The notes: generated from the letters alone by a model not told the origin. Shown: positions 11,950-23,540, counted from the stretch's first letter. The stretch: 64,000 nt of DNA from Pezicula radicicola (GCA_003008705.1 PDUO01000013.1:1074702-1138701), one strand, 5' to 3'. A program made the numbers and translations.

Positions 11950-12349
11950 ACTATCACCTGTATATTCTGAAGCTCGACAACGTAGTATAGGATGCATTTC
12001 TAGCTTTCCCATAACTTTCAATGCTAAGCGTCTGTTATTATTGGTGTAATTAATTCAAAGCAAACCTACGTTACTATTTGTATTCTTACAAATCAAAATA
12101 CCGGAATCTCTATACCTTAATGTTCGCAATTCGTAGTCCGATTCTATTCATGCAAAAAGACAGAACGCGTTCATTTTTAATTTTTATAGAGCGAAAGTAA
12201 TATTCTGCAAGTAAGCCAGCAATTTCGTTGAGCTGTGCATTTACATTATAGTGCTGTCTACTATATTATTATTTCCTTCTAAGAATTGGAAGATGTAGTG
12301 TATATTATGTTGTCTATACTACAGAGATGTTAGCAAATCCCTCTATATT
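11950..12349. other. Convergent intergenic region
   Basis: This is AT-rich 3' flank between the convergent carboxylesterase and PAQR genes. Nothing else was seen. Confidence 0.5.
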
Positions 12350-13499
12350 TTAAGTCCAAATACAGATTCTATAGTGTATAATCTTAGTTTTTGCAAAACA
12401 ACATATGTCAAACTTACACATCAAGCTCCTTTGACATCTCCTAGTCAACGGATCATGATTATAATCAAAAGCTTTCACCACACCAAGCAAATGTGAAACT
12501 ACGCCCATAAGGACAAAAACATGAAATACTTGATGAGAGCTACCCCACACATCAAAAGTACCAGGGCTAAAGCGTTCCGGCATCCTCGACTTTATGTCCC
12601 GTTAGCATATTCACTCAAATACAGATTTAGTTTTTGCTAACGTACTGCATAAATAAGAACGCCCAGAACGAAAAAGATACCTTCTAATACGAAGTACCAC
12701 CAACCCATCTGTTCCTGTGCTTGTACGACACCAAATTGAAGCGCAGCATGTGCCATAGGAATAACACCTAACATTGCTAGCGACGCAAATAAGAACGCTC
12801 GCACTTTTCTATATTGTGGTGACCTGAATTTTGGTACTCCACAGAACGTTGTACAACCTCCTGCAGCCAAGGTAATCTAGAGGAGATTTATATGTCAATA
12901 TCCTCAAAGTCCCAAGAAATTTGGCGGACTTGAGAAAAACAATCACTTACCATAATCCAATATGTTGAGAAGATATGCGGTTCACAATAAAACCCATAAT
13001 AAACTCCCGGATAAAAGCTCCCTGCTGTAAGGGCAAGAATCCCCAAAAGATCTATCAAAAGCCAGGAATGGTATACATTATATGAGTGATTGCCGATAGT
13101 ATGAAAGAAAGCCGAGACGCCGAAACAGAATATCGCTCCAGTAAAGAACACAGCAAATACGAAAGTGTCTAAATAATCTGTTGAGCTGTAGCGAGGAGCA
13201 AAGATGAAATAAATATATATGGCGGCTGGGATACATGCTATAGCAGGTATTAGATGGCTGTATATATTCACAGATTGGTTATGAAGATAGCGTAGACTCT
13301 CGATTGATCGGGTATAAGATTTTGAAACCGGTCGATAACTGCTCACTATGAATTCGTTGTCTTGTTGCCATTCCTCGATTTGATCCCAGGTTAAAAGGAG
13401 AGCTGATCCTATTTCGTTGCTAGTTTTGGAGGGTTCCAGAACGCCGTTTTCGAGACTTTGAGGTTGTCCATGTCGCTTGCGCACTGATGATCGTTCCAT
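12350..13499 (-). CDS. PAQR family membrane protein (adiponectin receptor/Izh/hemolysin III-like)
   Basis: Exons 13499-12951, 12876-12646 and 12589-12350, with introns of 74 and 56 nt, give 339 aa. PAQR proteins have seven membrane spans and are linked in fungi (Izh proteins) to sterol, lipid and zinc homeostasis; some act as ceramidases. Family hallmarks are SLRYLHNQSVNIYSHLIPA, the first-helix region ending FHTIGNHSYNVYH, and the last block PERFSPGTFDVWGSSHQVFH with its HxxxH. The histidines and Asp of the predicted metal site are present. The N-terminal 40 residues are polar and cytosolic. The C-terminus is uncertain: a GTAAGT donor near 12408 and a TATAG acceptor near 12360 could remove 49 nt and create a TAA stop at once, shortening the tail by about 25 residues. 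Confidence 0.9.
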
Positions 13500-14911
13500 T
13501 TTAGTCCACCAGAAAAGAATGAGTGTGGTGCGAAAGTAATCTGGGGGATATTTGAATGTCTTTTTGCATCGAATTGATGTACAGTATTTCCTTGCAGAAG
13601 ATAGGGTAGTCACGGCTTCTTACTTATTAATGAGGTGGGTGTGGGACCGAGAACCGTTGGGCCTTAGACGAGCTGGAAAAATGGGTAGGGTTGCAGTCTG
13701 GTGGTCGGTCCACTTGCGAAATGATGCTAATGTTGGGGATCAACAATGTTATTAAATAATAATAATAATTGCTTATCTCCGAAACTCTCCTATTAGGCTT
13801 CGACTGCTAAAATGACATGCTACTCGGGTCAATATCGTTGGCTTCGACAACTGTGCGATTTATCACGTAACTCCTGGCAAAAAACTGGCATTAGTTGTAG
13901 CAACCATCCTATCAGCCGTAAACCTTCAAAACTCTACAAGAACAGTAAATTGCTCGACAGAAGTCGACACACTTGTAAGATTTTTTTTAAAAAAAAAATT
14001 AAAAAAAAAAATTACCCCCTTCACATGTTAGCTTGCATGGCACAATGAATTTCTGTACGATCACATAACGTTGATCAAGTCCACTATACAACCATTCTAG
14101 GCGTTCTTATAAAATCTTAAAGACCAATATGTCGGTAGAATATAGTATTGCAGCTTAAAGCAAGAGTACCCAAAGGAGTACATTTATAGAAAAGGGGTAA
14201 GGTCACATGACTATTCCATACACCCTTCAATGTATTGCCATTATAAAGCCAGGTAAAATCAAGTAAATATATTTACGAATGCTACTAAAAGATACACCAT
14301 ACGATGTGATAGCCACATAGAAACGCAGCAACTCGTTCTTTTTCAGTAACTGACTTAGATAAGGTAGATAGCTCGCTTAATTTAAGCCAACTTAGGTAAG
14401 TCCTTCAGTACCTACACCTACTGGTGCACTATTCAGCAAGGGATCCATTAGATCAAGCATTCGGTCGAATTTCCAGTGATTCGTAGTGGGAAGTTTGGTT
14501 GAAATCACGCTTGAAATAGAGTATCGAATATGCTAGACAGTTCCGGCTAGTAGGTTATACAGTGAATCGTCTAGCCGGTGTCTATACCGAACTCGGCCTT
14601 GATAGTCCCTGTTATGCTTTTGATATAGAGTTTATTTCACTACCTCGGATGATACAATACTCAGTATCAGCCCACTAGTTCCCCACTCTAGAACCTGGTG
14701 TTTGCCATTGTCATCACACCATAATCACACCATAAAGAAGTAACGAGAACATCCGGCTACACGGTTTGTATACCCCATGGGATCTCCAGATTTCCACATG
14801 TTCACCCTAAAGCTCCTAATATTTAACCACAGCATCCCGACGTCAAAGGCATTCACAAAAAAAAACTCAATCAATACTTACAATATCTCTAATAAAATCC
14901 AAACAACAACC
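13500..14911. other. Divergent intergenic region with A/T homopolymer tract
   Basis: These 1.4 kb lie between the PAQR gene and the duplicated-domain gene. A T-run followed by two A-runs occupies about 13980-14014. Small dyads occur, for example CCGGCTAG near 14545 answered by CTAGCCGG near 14572. No gene is supported. Confidence 0.5.
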
Positions 14912-15684
14912 ATGACAACAAATAATATTACTGACACCGAAGCTCCCGAGCTCCTCTACCACGTCAAACGTACCATCATCGACTTTGCACAAGATAAATC
15001 AGGCGCCACCCGCAACACCGACATCCTCGGTACCTTTACCGATCTCGCAGCAGCAAAAGCAGCAGCTCATTCAGCGCTCAGCAGCGAAGGATACGTAAAA
15101 GATGACTTCTCAAATTACGAAGAGAACGATGGAATCAAGGATTGGAAACATGGAGACGGAGTTATTGTATTTGCTAAGGCACCTGCTGGGCAAGAATTAG
15201 AAGTTGGTCTTGCTACAACTCCGAATGTTCTTCTTCTTAAGGGAAATGCGTCTGGTGAAGTTGAAGGTTTTCTACATTATGGTAAGTATTCTTAATTTTA
15301 TTAATTTATGGAGAAAGAGAATAGGAGATAATTGACTTAAACTTTACAGTCCTACAAACTACAATCCACTATAATAAAGATAGGACGGGTGGGATTCAGA
15401 CAACTGAAGTTGAAGGGGTATATCCTACTCGTAAAGCTGCATTCGAAGCTGCAAAGACTGCTTTGCTTGATGAAGATGTTACTAAGGAGTCTTTTGCGGA
15501 GTATGAGGAGAAGGATGACGATGAGGTGAAGGATGAATGGCCTTATGGTGATGAGGTTTTGGTTCATGCTGTTGCGGATACGGCTGAGAACTTTAAGATT
15601 TCTGTTAAAGCTCAGCCGCACAGTCATCGACAACATGGCTTGAAGCATCATGAACGCCACCAAACAGTCAAAGAGTCTAAGTAA
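14912..15684 (+). CDS. Uncharacterised protein with two tandem copies of one domain
   Basis: Exons 14912-15281 and 15350-15684 (intron 68 nt, GTAAGT...ACAG) give 234 aa. The family is not recognised. The two halves are clearly homologous. The first carries, in order, YHVKRTIIDFAQDKSGATRN, a helix rich in AAAKAAAHSAL, FSNYEENDG and WKHGDGVIVFAKAPAGQELEV. The second carries TTIHYNKDRTGG, RKAAFEAAKTALLDED, FAEYEEKDDD and WPYGDEVLVHAVADTAENFKI. The phase-1 intron falls close to the junction of the two copies. There is no signal peptide or membrane segment, so it is probably cytosolic or nuclear. The ATG at 14912 sits in a good context after an A/C-rich leader; an upstream in-frame ATG at 14777 would add an unlikely 45-residue extension. 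Confidence 0.75.
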
Positions 15685-16147
15685 GCATGTTGCAAAGCCT
15701 ATCAACAAGACTCATGTGCAGAGAAGATGGTTCTGCAAGACTGGGATTTGCAGGAGTAGAAGCGAACGAGAAATATGCATTTGTACTATGTATTTAATGT
15801 AACTGTGTTTTTTATTAAGAGTCTCATACTATTTTTGGGCCATGGATTATATTGTTTGTTCCTGTTGAATCTGAGAATGTGCTGTGAATAAACCACATTA
15901 GGACAGTTAACACAAAAATTGCTGAAGAATGTTTCACTAGGTAGGTAGGCATATTCTTGAGCCATTACATGTGACTTCCAACGGCTCAAATATTCAAGGT
16001 TCCTAGCTGTAGGGTATAGTTTGGATGAACTAGTGAAGTGTATACCATGAGTGACAACGACATCAAACAGCTTTTCCACACTGGAACCTCTACACTTTCC
16101 TCCCATTTCCTCTTCCATTTCCTACTATGCATCTCTGAGCTTCACCT
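15685..16147. other. Convergent intergenic region
   Basis: This is 3' flank between two convergent genes; no feature was seen. Confidence 0.5.
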
Positions 16148-17113
16148 TCATTTGGACTCAACCCGACCTAGTGAATTCAGTCCCTCCAAGGCCGCACACG
16201 CTGCAGACCAAGCAGGGTCTTCAGGGTAGAGCGCACTACGAAGGTATGCCCAGGTAAGCCTCTGAACAGCAGCCACTAGTTCAGGACTCTCATCAGTCGT
16301 TTCAGCCGCATCATACCCAGCAACTCCACCCAGCCCGTGTCCTGCGCCAAATAAAGTGAGCAAGCACTTGGGGCCAGGACTGAGTAAGTACGGATCAGCA
16401 TGCCAGTCCGCACCTCGAGTGGTCAGATGTGGAGAGACGTCGCTGTCACCTGTGACAACGAGGACTGGCGTCGTCATCTCAGCAAAGTTAGGGTGCCGGA
16501 AGAAAGAGTAATGCTCAAAAGCAAAAGCGCTGAGGTCTGCACCGCCGTTTCCAGGTGCAGCTAGGAGCACACCGGCTTTGATCCGAGGCTCTGCCAAATC
16601 TATTACTGTTCCGTCTTCGAGATCAGTAAGTCGTGAACCCAACAGCATACTTGCCGTTTGCCCACCCATTGAGTGCCCCGCTATGGCGACCCGGCTTGAA
16701 TCAAGACGGCCTTTAATCTCAGGAACGGAAGCCTCGATGTGGTCAAGCTGGTCGAGAATGAACTTCATGTCCTCAACACGAGATCTCCAGAACAACGGCG
16801 CCCCGGGAGTCTCTGGACCGAGGCTGAGTGACTTTGAGCTTAGATGCGTAGGTTGGACTACTACAAAGCCATGAGCAGCCCAGAAATTGGCAAGAGGGCC
16901 GTAGCCATTCAATGAAGAGAGATTGTTTGACCTTCCATGACCATGAGAAAGAAGGATGATTGGTAGGTCTTTCCCGGTTGTTGGAGCTGAAACTCGTAGC
17001 TGCAACTCAACGATGCGTCCTGGAATTGATAATACCACCGGACTGACAGAGACGACCGGAGTAGGTGCGTTGACCGGTATGTTTCCGGCTTGACCTATTA
17101 GTGCGTGGTCCAT
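16148..17113 (-). CDS. Intronless alpha/beta hydrolase, chlorophyllase/dienelactone hydrolase-like
   Basis: A single exon encodes 321 aa. It is an alpha/beta-hydrolase-fold enzyme of unknown ester or lactone substrate. Visible elements are the strand PIILLSHGHGRSNN (oxyanion region), the nucleophile elbow GHSMGG with Ser148, a probable acid in TGDSDVSPH, and the catalytic His in GAGHGLGG. There is no signal peptide, so it is probably cytosolic. Unlike most multi-exon neighbours it has no intron and looks richer in G+C. Its motifs resemble bacterial chlorophyllase-like hydrolases, so bacterial ancestry is possible but not shown. The ATG at 17113 is the natural start. Confidence 0.85.
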   Translation of the reverse strand: MDHALIGQAGNIPVNAPTPVVSVSPVVLSIPGRIVELQLRVSAPTTGKDLPIILLSHGHGRSNNLSSLNGYGPLANFWAAHGFVVVQPTHLSSKSLSLGPETPGAPLFWRSRVEDMKFILDQLDHIEASVPEIKGRLDSSRVAIAGHSMGGQTASMLLGSRLTDLEDGTVIDLAEPRIKAGVLLAAPGNGGADLSAFAFEHYSFFRHPNFAEMTTPVLVVTGDSDVSPHLTTRGADWHADPYLLSPGPKCLLTLFGAGHGLGGVAGYDAAETTDESPELVAAVQRLTWAYLRSALYPEDPAWSAACAALEGLNSLGRVESK

Positions 17114-18434
17114 AGTTATCGTTTTTGTTCTTTCGACTTGTTGTGAGGGGATTCAGATTTAGAAAGAGGATCAATTGAAGTATCTGGCAACATATCTGTA
17201 CGGCAAACCTTGATTGATTTATAGGCAAGATGGCGCTGCACTGTTAAGTGGCGTTCGTTCCTGTGTTGGTATGGTTACTGTAAGCAATTAAGCGACGGGC
17301 AAATCTTCTCCATTCATGATTGGGATATGCTAGTCTATATCGGGAGATACCCACGACGAACCGATATTACCGAGAGCCCGGTGTAACAGACGGAGTTAAT
17401 ATCTGTCATTAATACCACAAGTTATATTTATTCGTATGGAAGTACTGATAATAGTAAGTTTAAAATTCTGGGTAGTCAGTCATGAGAGAAACCCGCGCGG
17501 AAGCAATGCTGGAGTGCGGAGTATGCTCTAATAAATGGGGTTAAGATCTTATTAATGCCGAGAAATTCACATGTAGGCACTGAGGCAAGCGATGGCTCAG
17601 GTTCAAGATAGAAACGGAAAGTCCTCATATCGAGATTTCAATGTATTTTCTCAATACTGCAATTCTACACGTTTTTCATACTCTAGCGGCACTAGCTATA
17701 CCATTCCCAAATACTCAACAGTCAATGACTCTAGAACAATGTCATACCTGTCATACCTTGGTATTATCCCGCAAGCTTTCATATTTCATACAACCATGAT
17801 TTGCAACAGTAGTGAAGTGTTGTAAGGAATACTTATCATTTGTTTTTAACGAGCTAGGCTTGCTGTAGTTTTCTCTGCTTGACATGTATGAAACTATTAT
17901 TACTTCCTGTTTATGTTGGCTAAAATAAAATAAACATTTCACTATTATCAGAACAGGGGTTTAAGCTAATAGGCGTTCAGTCCTCTTTCTTGTCTTTTCC
18001 AAAGTATTTACGGCCGACTTAGCTTCGCACCAGCCAGGCCCCAGCCCCTCTGTCCAACTGCTTCACCAACTTTGATGCATTTCGATATATACGACCGTTC
18101 TTCTTTTGCGATTCCAGAGTACATAAAACACAGTAGCATCTTAACGACAAACCCAACAATAAATCAAACTCGGGTGATGTCAGCTCTCATTGACAGCTAA
18201 AACAATGTGCGTGCCAAGAGATATATTTCTCTTGGGACAATGTACGGGTGACGCTCATATCTGGGACTTGTTATAACGGCTTTCTCAGTGTTAAGTCTTG
18301 TCCTTACTTTTACAAGGCGAGTAAAACATCGGTGAAATGGCTGCTAGACATTGCGTTTGTAAGCTTCCCTTCTTATGCTTTTAGTGTTCCCAAGTTCTTT
18401 CTTACATGAAGAATTACTCCAATCAAAACTCTGG
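17114..18434. other. Intergenic
   Basis: About 1.3 kb with only short open frames on both strands; no gene, RNA or repeat is supported. Confidence 0.5.
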
Positions 18435-18848
18435 TTACGCCTTATGCACTTTGACTTTTTCCCCACCTGCAGTCTCTGCATCCTTTCCAGCACTTGTCTT
18501 AATCAAATTCTCTTCTGTCTTTTTTGCCACCGCCGCTGCTGCTGCTGCCGTACGGTAACAATCGCTTGAAGGAGAAATCTTGATACCAGGTGTCGGTGTT
18601 CCAGCAGACATTTTGGTGTCATACTCCGCTGCCTTTGACTCTTGAGAATTACAATAGCTTTCAACTTTTCGCGCAGCAGCTTCGAGAGTTTCTACTGTAG
18701 GCGGTGCATTATGATGGTCTGTAGCTGAGAAAGTGTGACTTTCGTTGTAGGGCGGTGTGTAAGAGGGGGTGGTTGAATAGGACGCATTTTCGATTATCAT
18801 TCGTGTTGAGCGTGCGGCGGCGGAGGGGTTTAACATTGTTGTATTCAT
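18435..18848 (-). CDS. Small Ala/Ser/Thr-rich hypothetical protein
   Basis: An intronless frame from the ATG at 18848 encodes 137 aa. It is not recognised. The N-terminal half is Thr/Ser/Pro-rich, the middle is a probable amphipathic helix (TVETLEAAARKVESYC), and the last third has a seven-alanine run and a lysine-rich tail. There is no signal peptide or membrane span. Support is the open frame and protein-like composition only; low-complexity sequence weakens the case. Confidence 0.4.
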   Translation of the reverse strand: MNTTMLNPSAAARSTRMIIENASYSTTPSYTPPYNESHTFSATDHHNAPPTVETLEAAARKVESYCNSQESKAAEYDTKMSAGTPTPGIKISPSSDCYRTAAAAAAVAKKTEENLIKTSAGKDAETAGGEKVKVHKA

Positions 18849-19757
18849 TGTTGTCGTTGCTCTTTTCACGTCATATAATTGTGTTAATTGTTTATTAAAG
18901 GATGTGGTGATTGTGGTTTGTGCGGACTGGATTGAAGGTATTATAGAATACGATTCTATTTGCCACGTTCATGTGACGAAGATTCTCCGCAGCATCCGGG
19001 AGTACCTCGATGTGGAAGTGTCAGGCCACCAACCAGACTTGCAAATAAAATAATCACTTCATCTTGTGATTTTCACTGCTGTTGTATTGTTCATCGCCGA
19101 TTCTTCGCACGGAGGTAAAATAGTAGATAGCTTGAATCATAACTATTGTATGTGGTACCGAGGAATTAAGTGCATACATGTGGGTCACTTACCCCAACTT
19201 TCCCTCTCACGGTAAGCAGATCACCCCACATTATCCAGAGCTCGTACCACCTTTTGAATCTCCATCGGCGGCTCTTTCCCGTCGTTTTGTATGGTACAGT
19301 AGTAAGAAACCACTACCGAGATCCGGAAACGTCCGCTTGGCGCCTGCAGGGCTGCTGATGGAACATGCGATTCTGAAAAGCCATTACGTTTCGCCCATCG
19401 GTAGTTCTAGCCGCTTGAGCTAGTGGCTTCAAAGTCAACTTTGGATTCGCATTGGCAGTTTGGTTGCACTAGGTACCGTATGATTTGGTTTATAAGATAT
19501 TATTTTGATTAGGGTAACTTAAGTTACCTAAATCAGCTAAGTTACCCTTAGTGCCCGAGTCAAGTGAGTTACCCAAATCAGATGAGTTACCAAAATCAGG
19601 TGAGTTACCAAAGTCAAATGAGTTACCCAAATCAGGTGAGTTACCCAAATCAAGTGAGTTGCTCAAGTTAAGTAGGTTACTCAAGTCTATCCCTTATCTG
19701 TAAATAGATAGCTATTTAAAATGATGTCTTATAAAGGATACTAAGCCTCTATAGTTG
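18849..19757. other. Intergenic with minisatellite
   Basis: Apart from the 18-bp tandem repeat at 19512-19686 (listed separately) no feature is supported. Short plus-strand frames at 19170-19423 have no recognisable content. Confidence 0.5.
19512..19686. repeat. 18-bp minisatellite, site 1
   Basis: Seven contiguous 18-bp units run from 19561 to 19686, with a consensus close to CARRTGAGTTACCCAAAT, preceded by two or three more diverged units from about 19512. Unit boundaries are exact; substitutions but no indels separate the core copies. The minus strand reads through as a six-residue repeat of the Leu-Gly-Asn-Ser-x-Asp type, most likely a by-product of the 18-bp period. Related arrays occur at 52504-52650, 55203-55290 and 56200-56226. 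Confidence 0.93.
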
Positions 19758-21754
19758 TTAAGTCCTTAATGTGACAATATCGACCATGCTTGAAGCCTTG
19801 GTTGCCTTCATGCCATCTTGCGCTGTCTCTCCGACCTCAGATTCAATGTCCTGTGATGAACCATCCAAAGTCTCTGTCACGCCGAATTCTGAGTAGGTAG
19901 AAGCGAGCTCCTCCCATCCCAAGGCCTCGGCTTTAACCGCACGCTGAGCCGGCGTAGGGCAGATCTTACAACAAACAAAGTACACAGCAGCAGATACAAA
20001 ATAAGACAATAGCCAACCAAGATGACCCAAATCAGCAGCTGTATCTGAAACCTTAACACCAAGTGTTCCCAAGAAACCCGCGAAAGGGATTGCAATTCCA
20101 GCAAAATATGCTATGTAAGCATTGATATTCCATCCTCTAGTATACCAGTAATGATGATTGTCGCTTCTCTTTCCAGAATACAGTTCTGGAATCCAGATAT
20201 TACCCTTGGTGAGAATATAGTATTCTACTGTTGTAGGGCCGACTATAGCTGCCATGAATAAGCTATATCCACTTAGAAACTTAGTGAAAGTTGCGGCTGA
20301 GTGGACTATTTTCCAGGGATTGGCTGCCCAGACGAGGAAGAGTGCTAGGATTTGCCCGCGGATTATATTAATATAGCGTGGGAATAACATGGTACAATCT
20401 AAACCGATTGGAATCATGTTTGCTGCAATATTAGTTCCTAGAACTAGAAGTGCTTGGGCGGCAGCACAAAGGAAGACTGCGAAACGGACGTCTGGTCTAG
20501 GATATCGTAACATGATTTCGGATAGCAAATCCCACTGGTTCCAAAGTTCTAGACCCCAGACATTATTGATTGCAGACGTAGCGAGGATACCGAAGGTCGC
20601 TGAGATAGTAACAGATAATGGATTGGCGATGAGGTTTGGCCACTAGGATTCGTCGAGTCAGTTATGAGGCAGTTACAATGAACTAGGATAATTATACATA
20701 CAATAACTGCCCAATGAGTGGTGCTCCAACGGGCATAATCGGGGGCATTTGTGATACTAGCTCCGCCGTTGCCAATCGCTGCATTGATTGCATACATGAC
20801 AAACCAGCTAAATTGGCTTGAAGTCGCGGTCTTACTACTAGGTAACGCGGCTCCCATTTGTCCTTTCGTGTTGACCATACAGAAAATAAAGAGACCGATA
20901 TATGCTGGCGGGATTGTACACATCTTGACAGTAAAGACCCAAGAAAGTTGATTCGGACGAAGAAGTGTGAACGGTATATGAATAAGCCAAAAGAGGAAGA
21001 AAGCAAGCATCTGTTGGGTTGTAAACCCGGTTGATTCTGAAATGTGATTCGGGATACTAGTGAAATGACTTCCGAAGACTGCTGTAAGCATGTTTGCCAC
21101 GAAACGAGATCCAATGTACACTGTTGCACCGGGTAAGTCAACTGCCCACTAATTCTTAACAAGTTCTTCGAAGGTGAAAGCGTACCCTTGATAGCGTAAT
21201 AAACTAAAGCCACCACAGCACGAGCAAATACAACGTAATATGCCCCATACATTCCAAATACTGACCGAGAAACGATCGGGTATCCGATATGATAGACGGC
21301 ACCACATCTCGAATTAAGAGCTTTGAAAATTGAAGCGATGAGTTGACCTGCAAAGACAACTAAAATCGACTGCCACCAGTTCAGGCCAATACCGATCATG
21401 GTAGAGCCTAGAGTCCAATTGTCCATAGACCAACTAAAATACAGGCAGAAATAGTTCCAGTATCCCCAGCTACGTTTCTCCGGGGGTGTTGGAAGTAAAT
21501 CTTTATACAGTTATCTTTAGCGAATAGCATTATACTAGAGAAGGGCAGGCATCATGAGAAAATTAAGTACCTTCGTTACACCATGACCATTTACTTTCAC
21601 TTGGATCGTTCTTGCTCCCAGGAGTTCGGATGTATTCCTTGAAGCTCTCTTTGCTTTTTATTCCTCTCTTAAAATTGTCTTTTTTGACAACCGCAGCCTC
21701 TTTCAATCTTCCTGGGGCTGCCAGCATGACAGAAACCCATGATCTGGACGTCAT
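19758..21754 (-). CDS. NCS1-family permease (nucleobase/allantoin/thiamine type)
   Basis: Exons 21754-21571, 21500-21186, 21120-20702 and 20642-19758 (introns 70, 65, 59 nt) give 600 aa. NCS1 proteins are about 12-span cation symporters for nucleobases, ureides or vitamins at the plasma membrane. Evidence: the cytosolic NDDLLPTPPEKRSWGYWN-like lead-in (here LLPTPPEKRSWGYWNYF), then MDNWTLGSTMIGIGLNWWQS, the AIKVYIGSRFVANML join, NAPDYARWS, and PRYINIIRGQ, all in family order. Similarity to the Fui/Fur/Dal branch suggests uracil, allantoin, uridine or a thiamine/nicotinamide-riboside-like substrate; which one cannot be read by eye. The start could also be the ATG at 21727. It is divergent from the PhyH-like gene, with 547 bp between. 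Confidence 0.92.
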
Positions 21755-22301
21755 CGCATGAAATGAATTGCTCAAGATACAACTCTGAAACGAAGTCAAA
21801 AACACTTTCCAAGGAAATTCTACGGTAGCAGCTCCTCTTGACTTTTGTACAGGATCACATCGCCGATAAGAACATAGTGAGCGTAACCTGTGGAGATGAG
21901 CGCTCCCTAGATATGCCACGATAGACTTATCGCTACTAAACCTGGAGATATGGCACTTTGACAAGAGTTGAAGACGGATCTCGGCCCTCTCAAAAAAACT
22001 TGGCACCCGTATCAATCGTCCATTCGAGTGATGATCGAGCAAAGTGCAAGAAGTACAAGGTTCATGATAGGAAAGTCAACACCAGAAGTTAGCCGAGAGT
22101 GGGATAGGGGTCGGTTCAGCCCATCCGTCTCGAACCTATTACCAACTCATTGACCCCTGTTCAGATCGTCGATGTCCGACGATATCACTCAACACGGAAA
22201 TATACGAAGGCTATTATTTATTATCATTTCTACATCAGTTGCTCATCTTCAGCATTCCCAACTTTTCCTGGTACTAGTCGATAGAGCCAGCAAGGAAAAC
22301 A
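21755..22301. promoter_or_regulatory. Shared divergent promoter of permease and PhyH-like genes
   Basis: A 547-bp gap separates the starts of the NCS1 permease (minus) and the PhyH-type dioxygenase (plus). Both promoters lie here, which would allow co-regulation. No specific operator was identified. Confidence 0.45.
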
Positions 22302-23540
22302 ATGCCAGCTTCTACGAATATGATACCTAGGTCAGGGTCAGAAGATGGACCACGTCGGGTACCAATGTCTCCGGATGAGAGCAAGAATGGCATGTACTCT
22401 ATCCCGAATCTCCAGATGGCACTTGAAGGGATGCATCAAGATGGAATGGTTATTCTAAAAGGACTTGTCGATGTTGAACACTGCGATAAAATTTACACCC
22501 ATATGGTTGGAGACCGGGATAGGATACTGGAGACTCGCCATGCTGGAGAAAAGGTCTATAATCAAGGAGTGAAATGTATGTCTACCATCCACCTCTTGTC
22601 GGACCAAGAACTAATTACAAGACTTGTAAAAGCAAATATCTTGCAGTGTGCACCTTTCACTAAGCCCGAACTCTTGTTCGACGATCTTTACTTCAATCCT
22701 TTTGTCATACAAGTCATGAATGCGCAAGTTATATCTCTCACATACAAAATACAATTCCAATATTAACTCAAGACAGGTATCTTGGCGAGAGACCTAAATG
22801 GGTTCGAGCAAATGGAAACAACGCACTCAGCGACACCGCTGGACTTCGCCAACCCGTTCACAAAGATCCACGATTCAAACACCCCAAATGTCCATTCACT
22901 GTCGTCGCCAACACAGCCCTAGTAGATTTTACCGAAGAAAATGGAGCTACCGAATTCTGGCTAGGAACCCACGCCTTTTCAGACGAAACCTGTCAGACTA
23001 CAGCAACCAAAGATAATGTATTTAAGACCAAAGAGATAGAACAGGAAGTAGGTGCGCCATCGGGTCCTATTCGTGAGGATTTAGTTGAGGCTCGAAGACT
23101 CGTGCGTCCTCCTATCTTGGCAACTATGAATAAAGGCGATGTTATGCTTCGTGATTTCAGAACTTGGCATGCTGGAATGCCTAACAGTACTGAAAAAGAT
23201 CGAATCATGGTAGCGCAACTTTGGATGGTAAGCATATTCTAGAAAGATTCTCCACCCCCCTCTAATCAACACTGTAAGTGACATGTTACTTATGCACCTT
23301 GCAAAACTCTAGGCACCTTGGTACCCAAACTATGGAATCGGCATGAAGTTACCAATTTCACAAGCACAGTTCTTTAGAGAAGGAGAGCAGAAAAGGAAAA
23401 TGCAAATCGTTGCGCAGTGGGCGACTGATGAGGAGGTTGAGGACTTTCAACACCGGGATAATTTTGATTCAGCGCCTACGCACTACAGAGAGTACTATGA
23501 TACTGCTCAGACGAACTATAAATATCCCTTTCCTTACTAA
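22302..23540 (+). CDS. Phytanoyl-CoA dioxygenase (PhyH) family Fe(II)/2-oxoglutarate oxygenase
   Basis: Exons 22302-22575, 22633-22723, 22777-23227 and 23313-23540 give 347 aa. PhyH-family enzymes hydroxylate small molecules using Fe(II), O2 and 2-oxoglutarate. The iron facial triad is visible: His150-Lys-Asp152 in QPVHKDPRF and His253 in TWHAGMPN; ENGATEFWLGTH and NKGDVMLRDF are family blocks. Intron 1 is 57 nt, so the frame stays open even if it is retained, but removing it joins GVK to SNILQCAPF. Intron 2 is a GC-AG intron (GCAAGT donor) and restores NAYLGERPKW. No CoA-binding evidence or peroxisomal PTS1 (it ends PFPY), so a substrate other than phytanoyl-CoA is likely. It is adjacent to an NCS1 permease and a bZIP gene. 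Confidence 0.88.

Noticed and set aside
19512..19686. CRISPR-like array
   Set aside because: The 18-bp units are contiguous with no spacers, and the genome is fungal.
22120..22140. tRNA B-box-like GGTTCGAGAC (minus strand)
   Set aside because: No A box, no cloverleaf and a mismatched B box.
22576..22646. 71-nt alternative intron in the PhyH-like gene (GTATGT to TTGCAG)
   Set aside because: Breaks the phase and deletes NILQ; the 57-nt version ending at 22632 preserves both.
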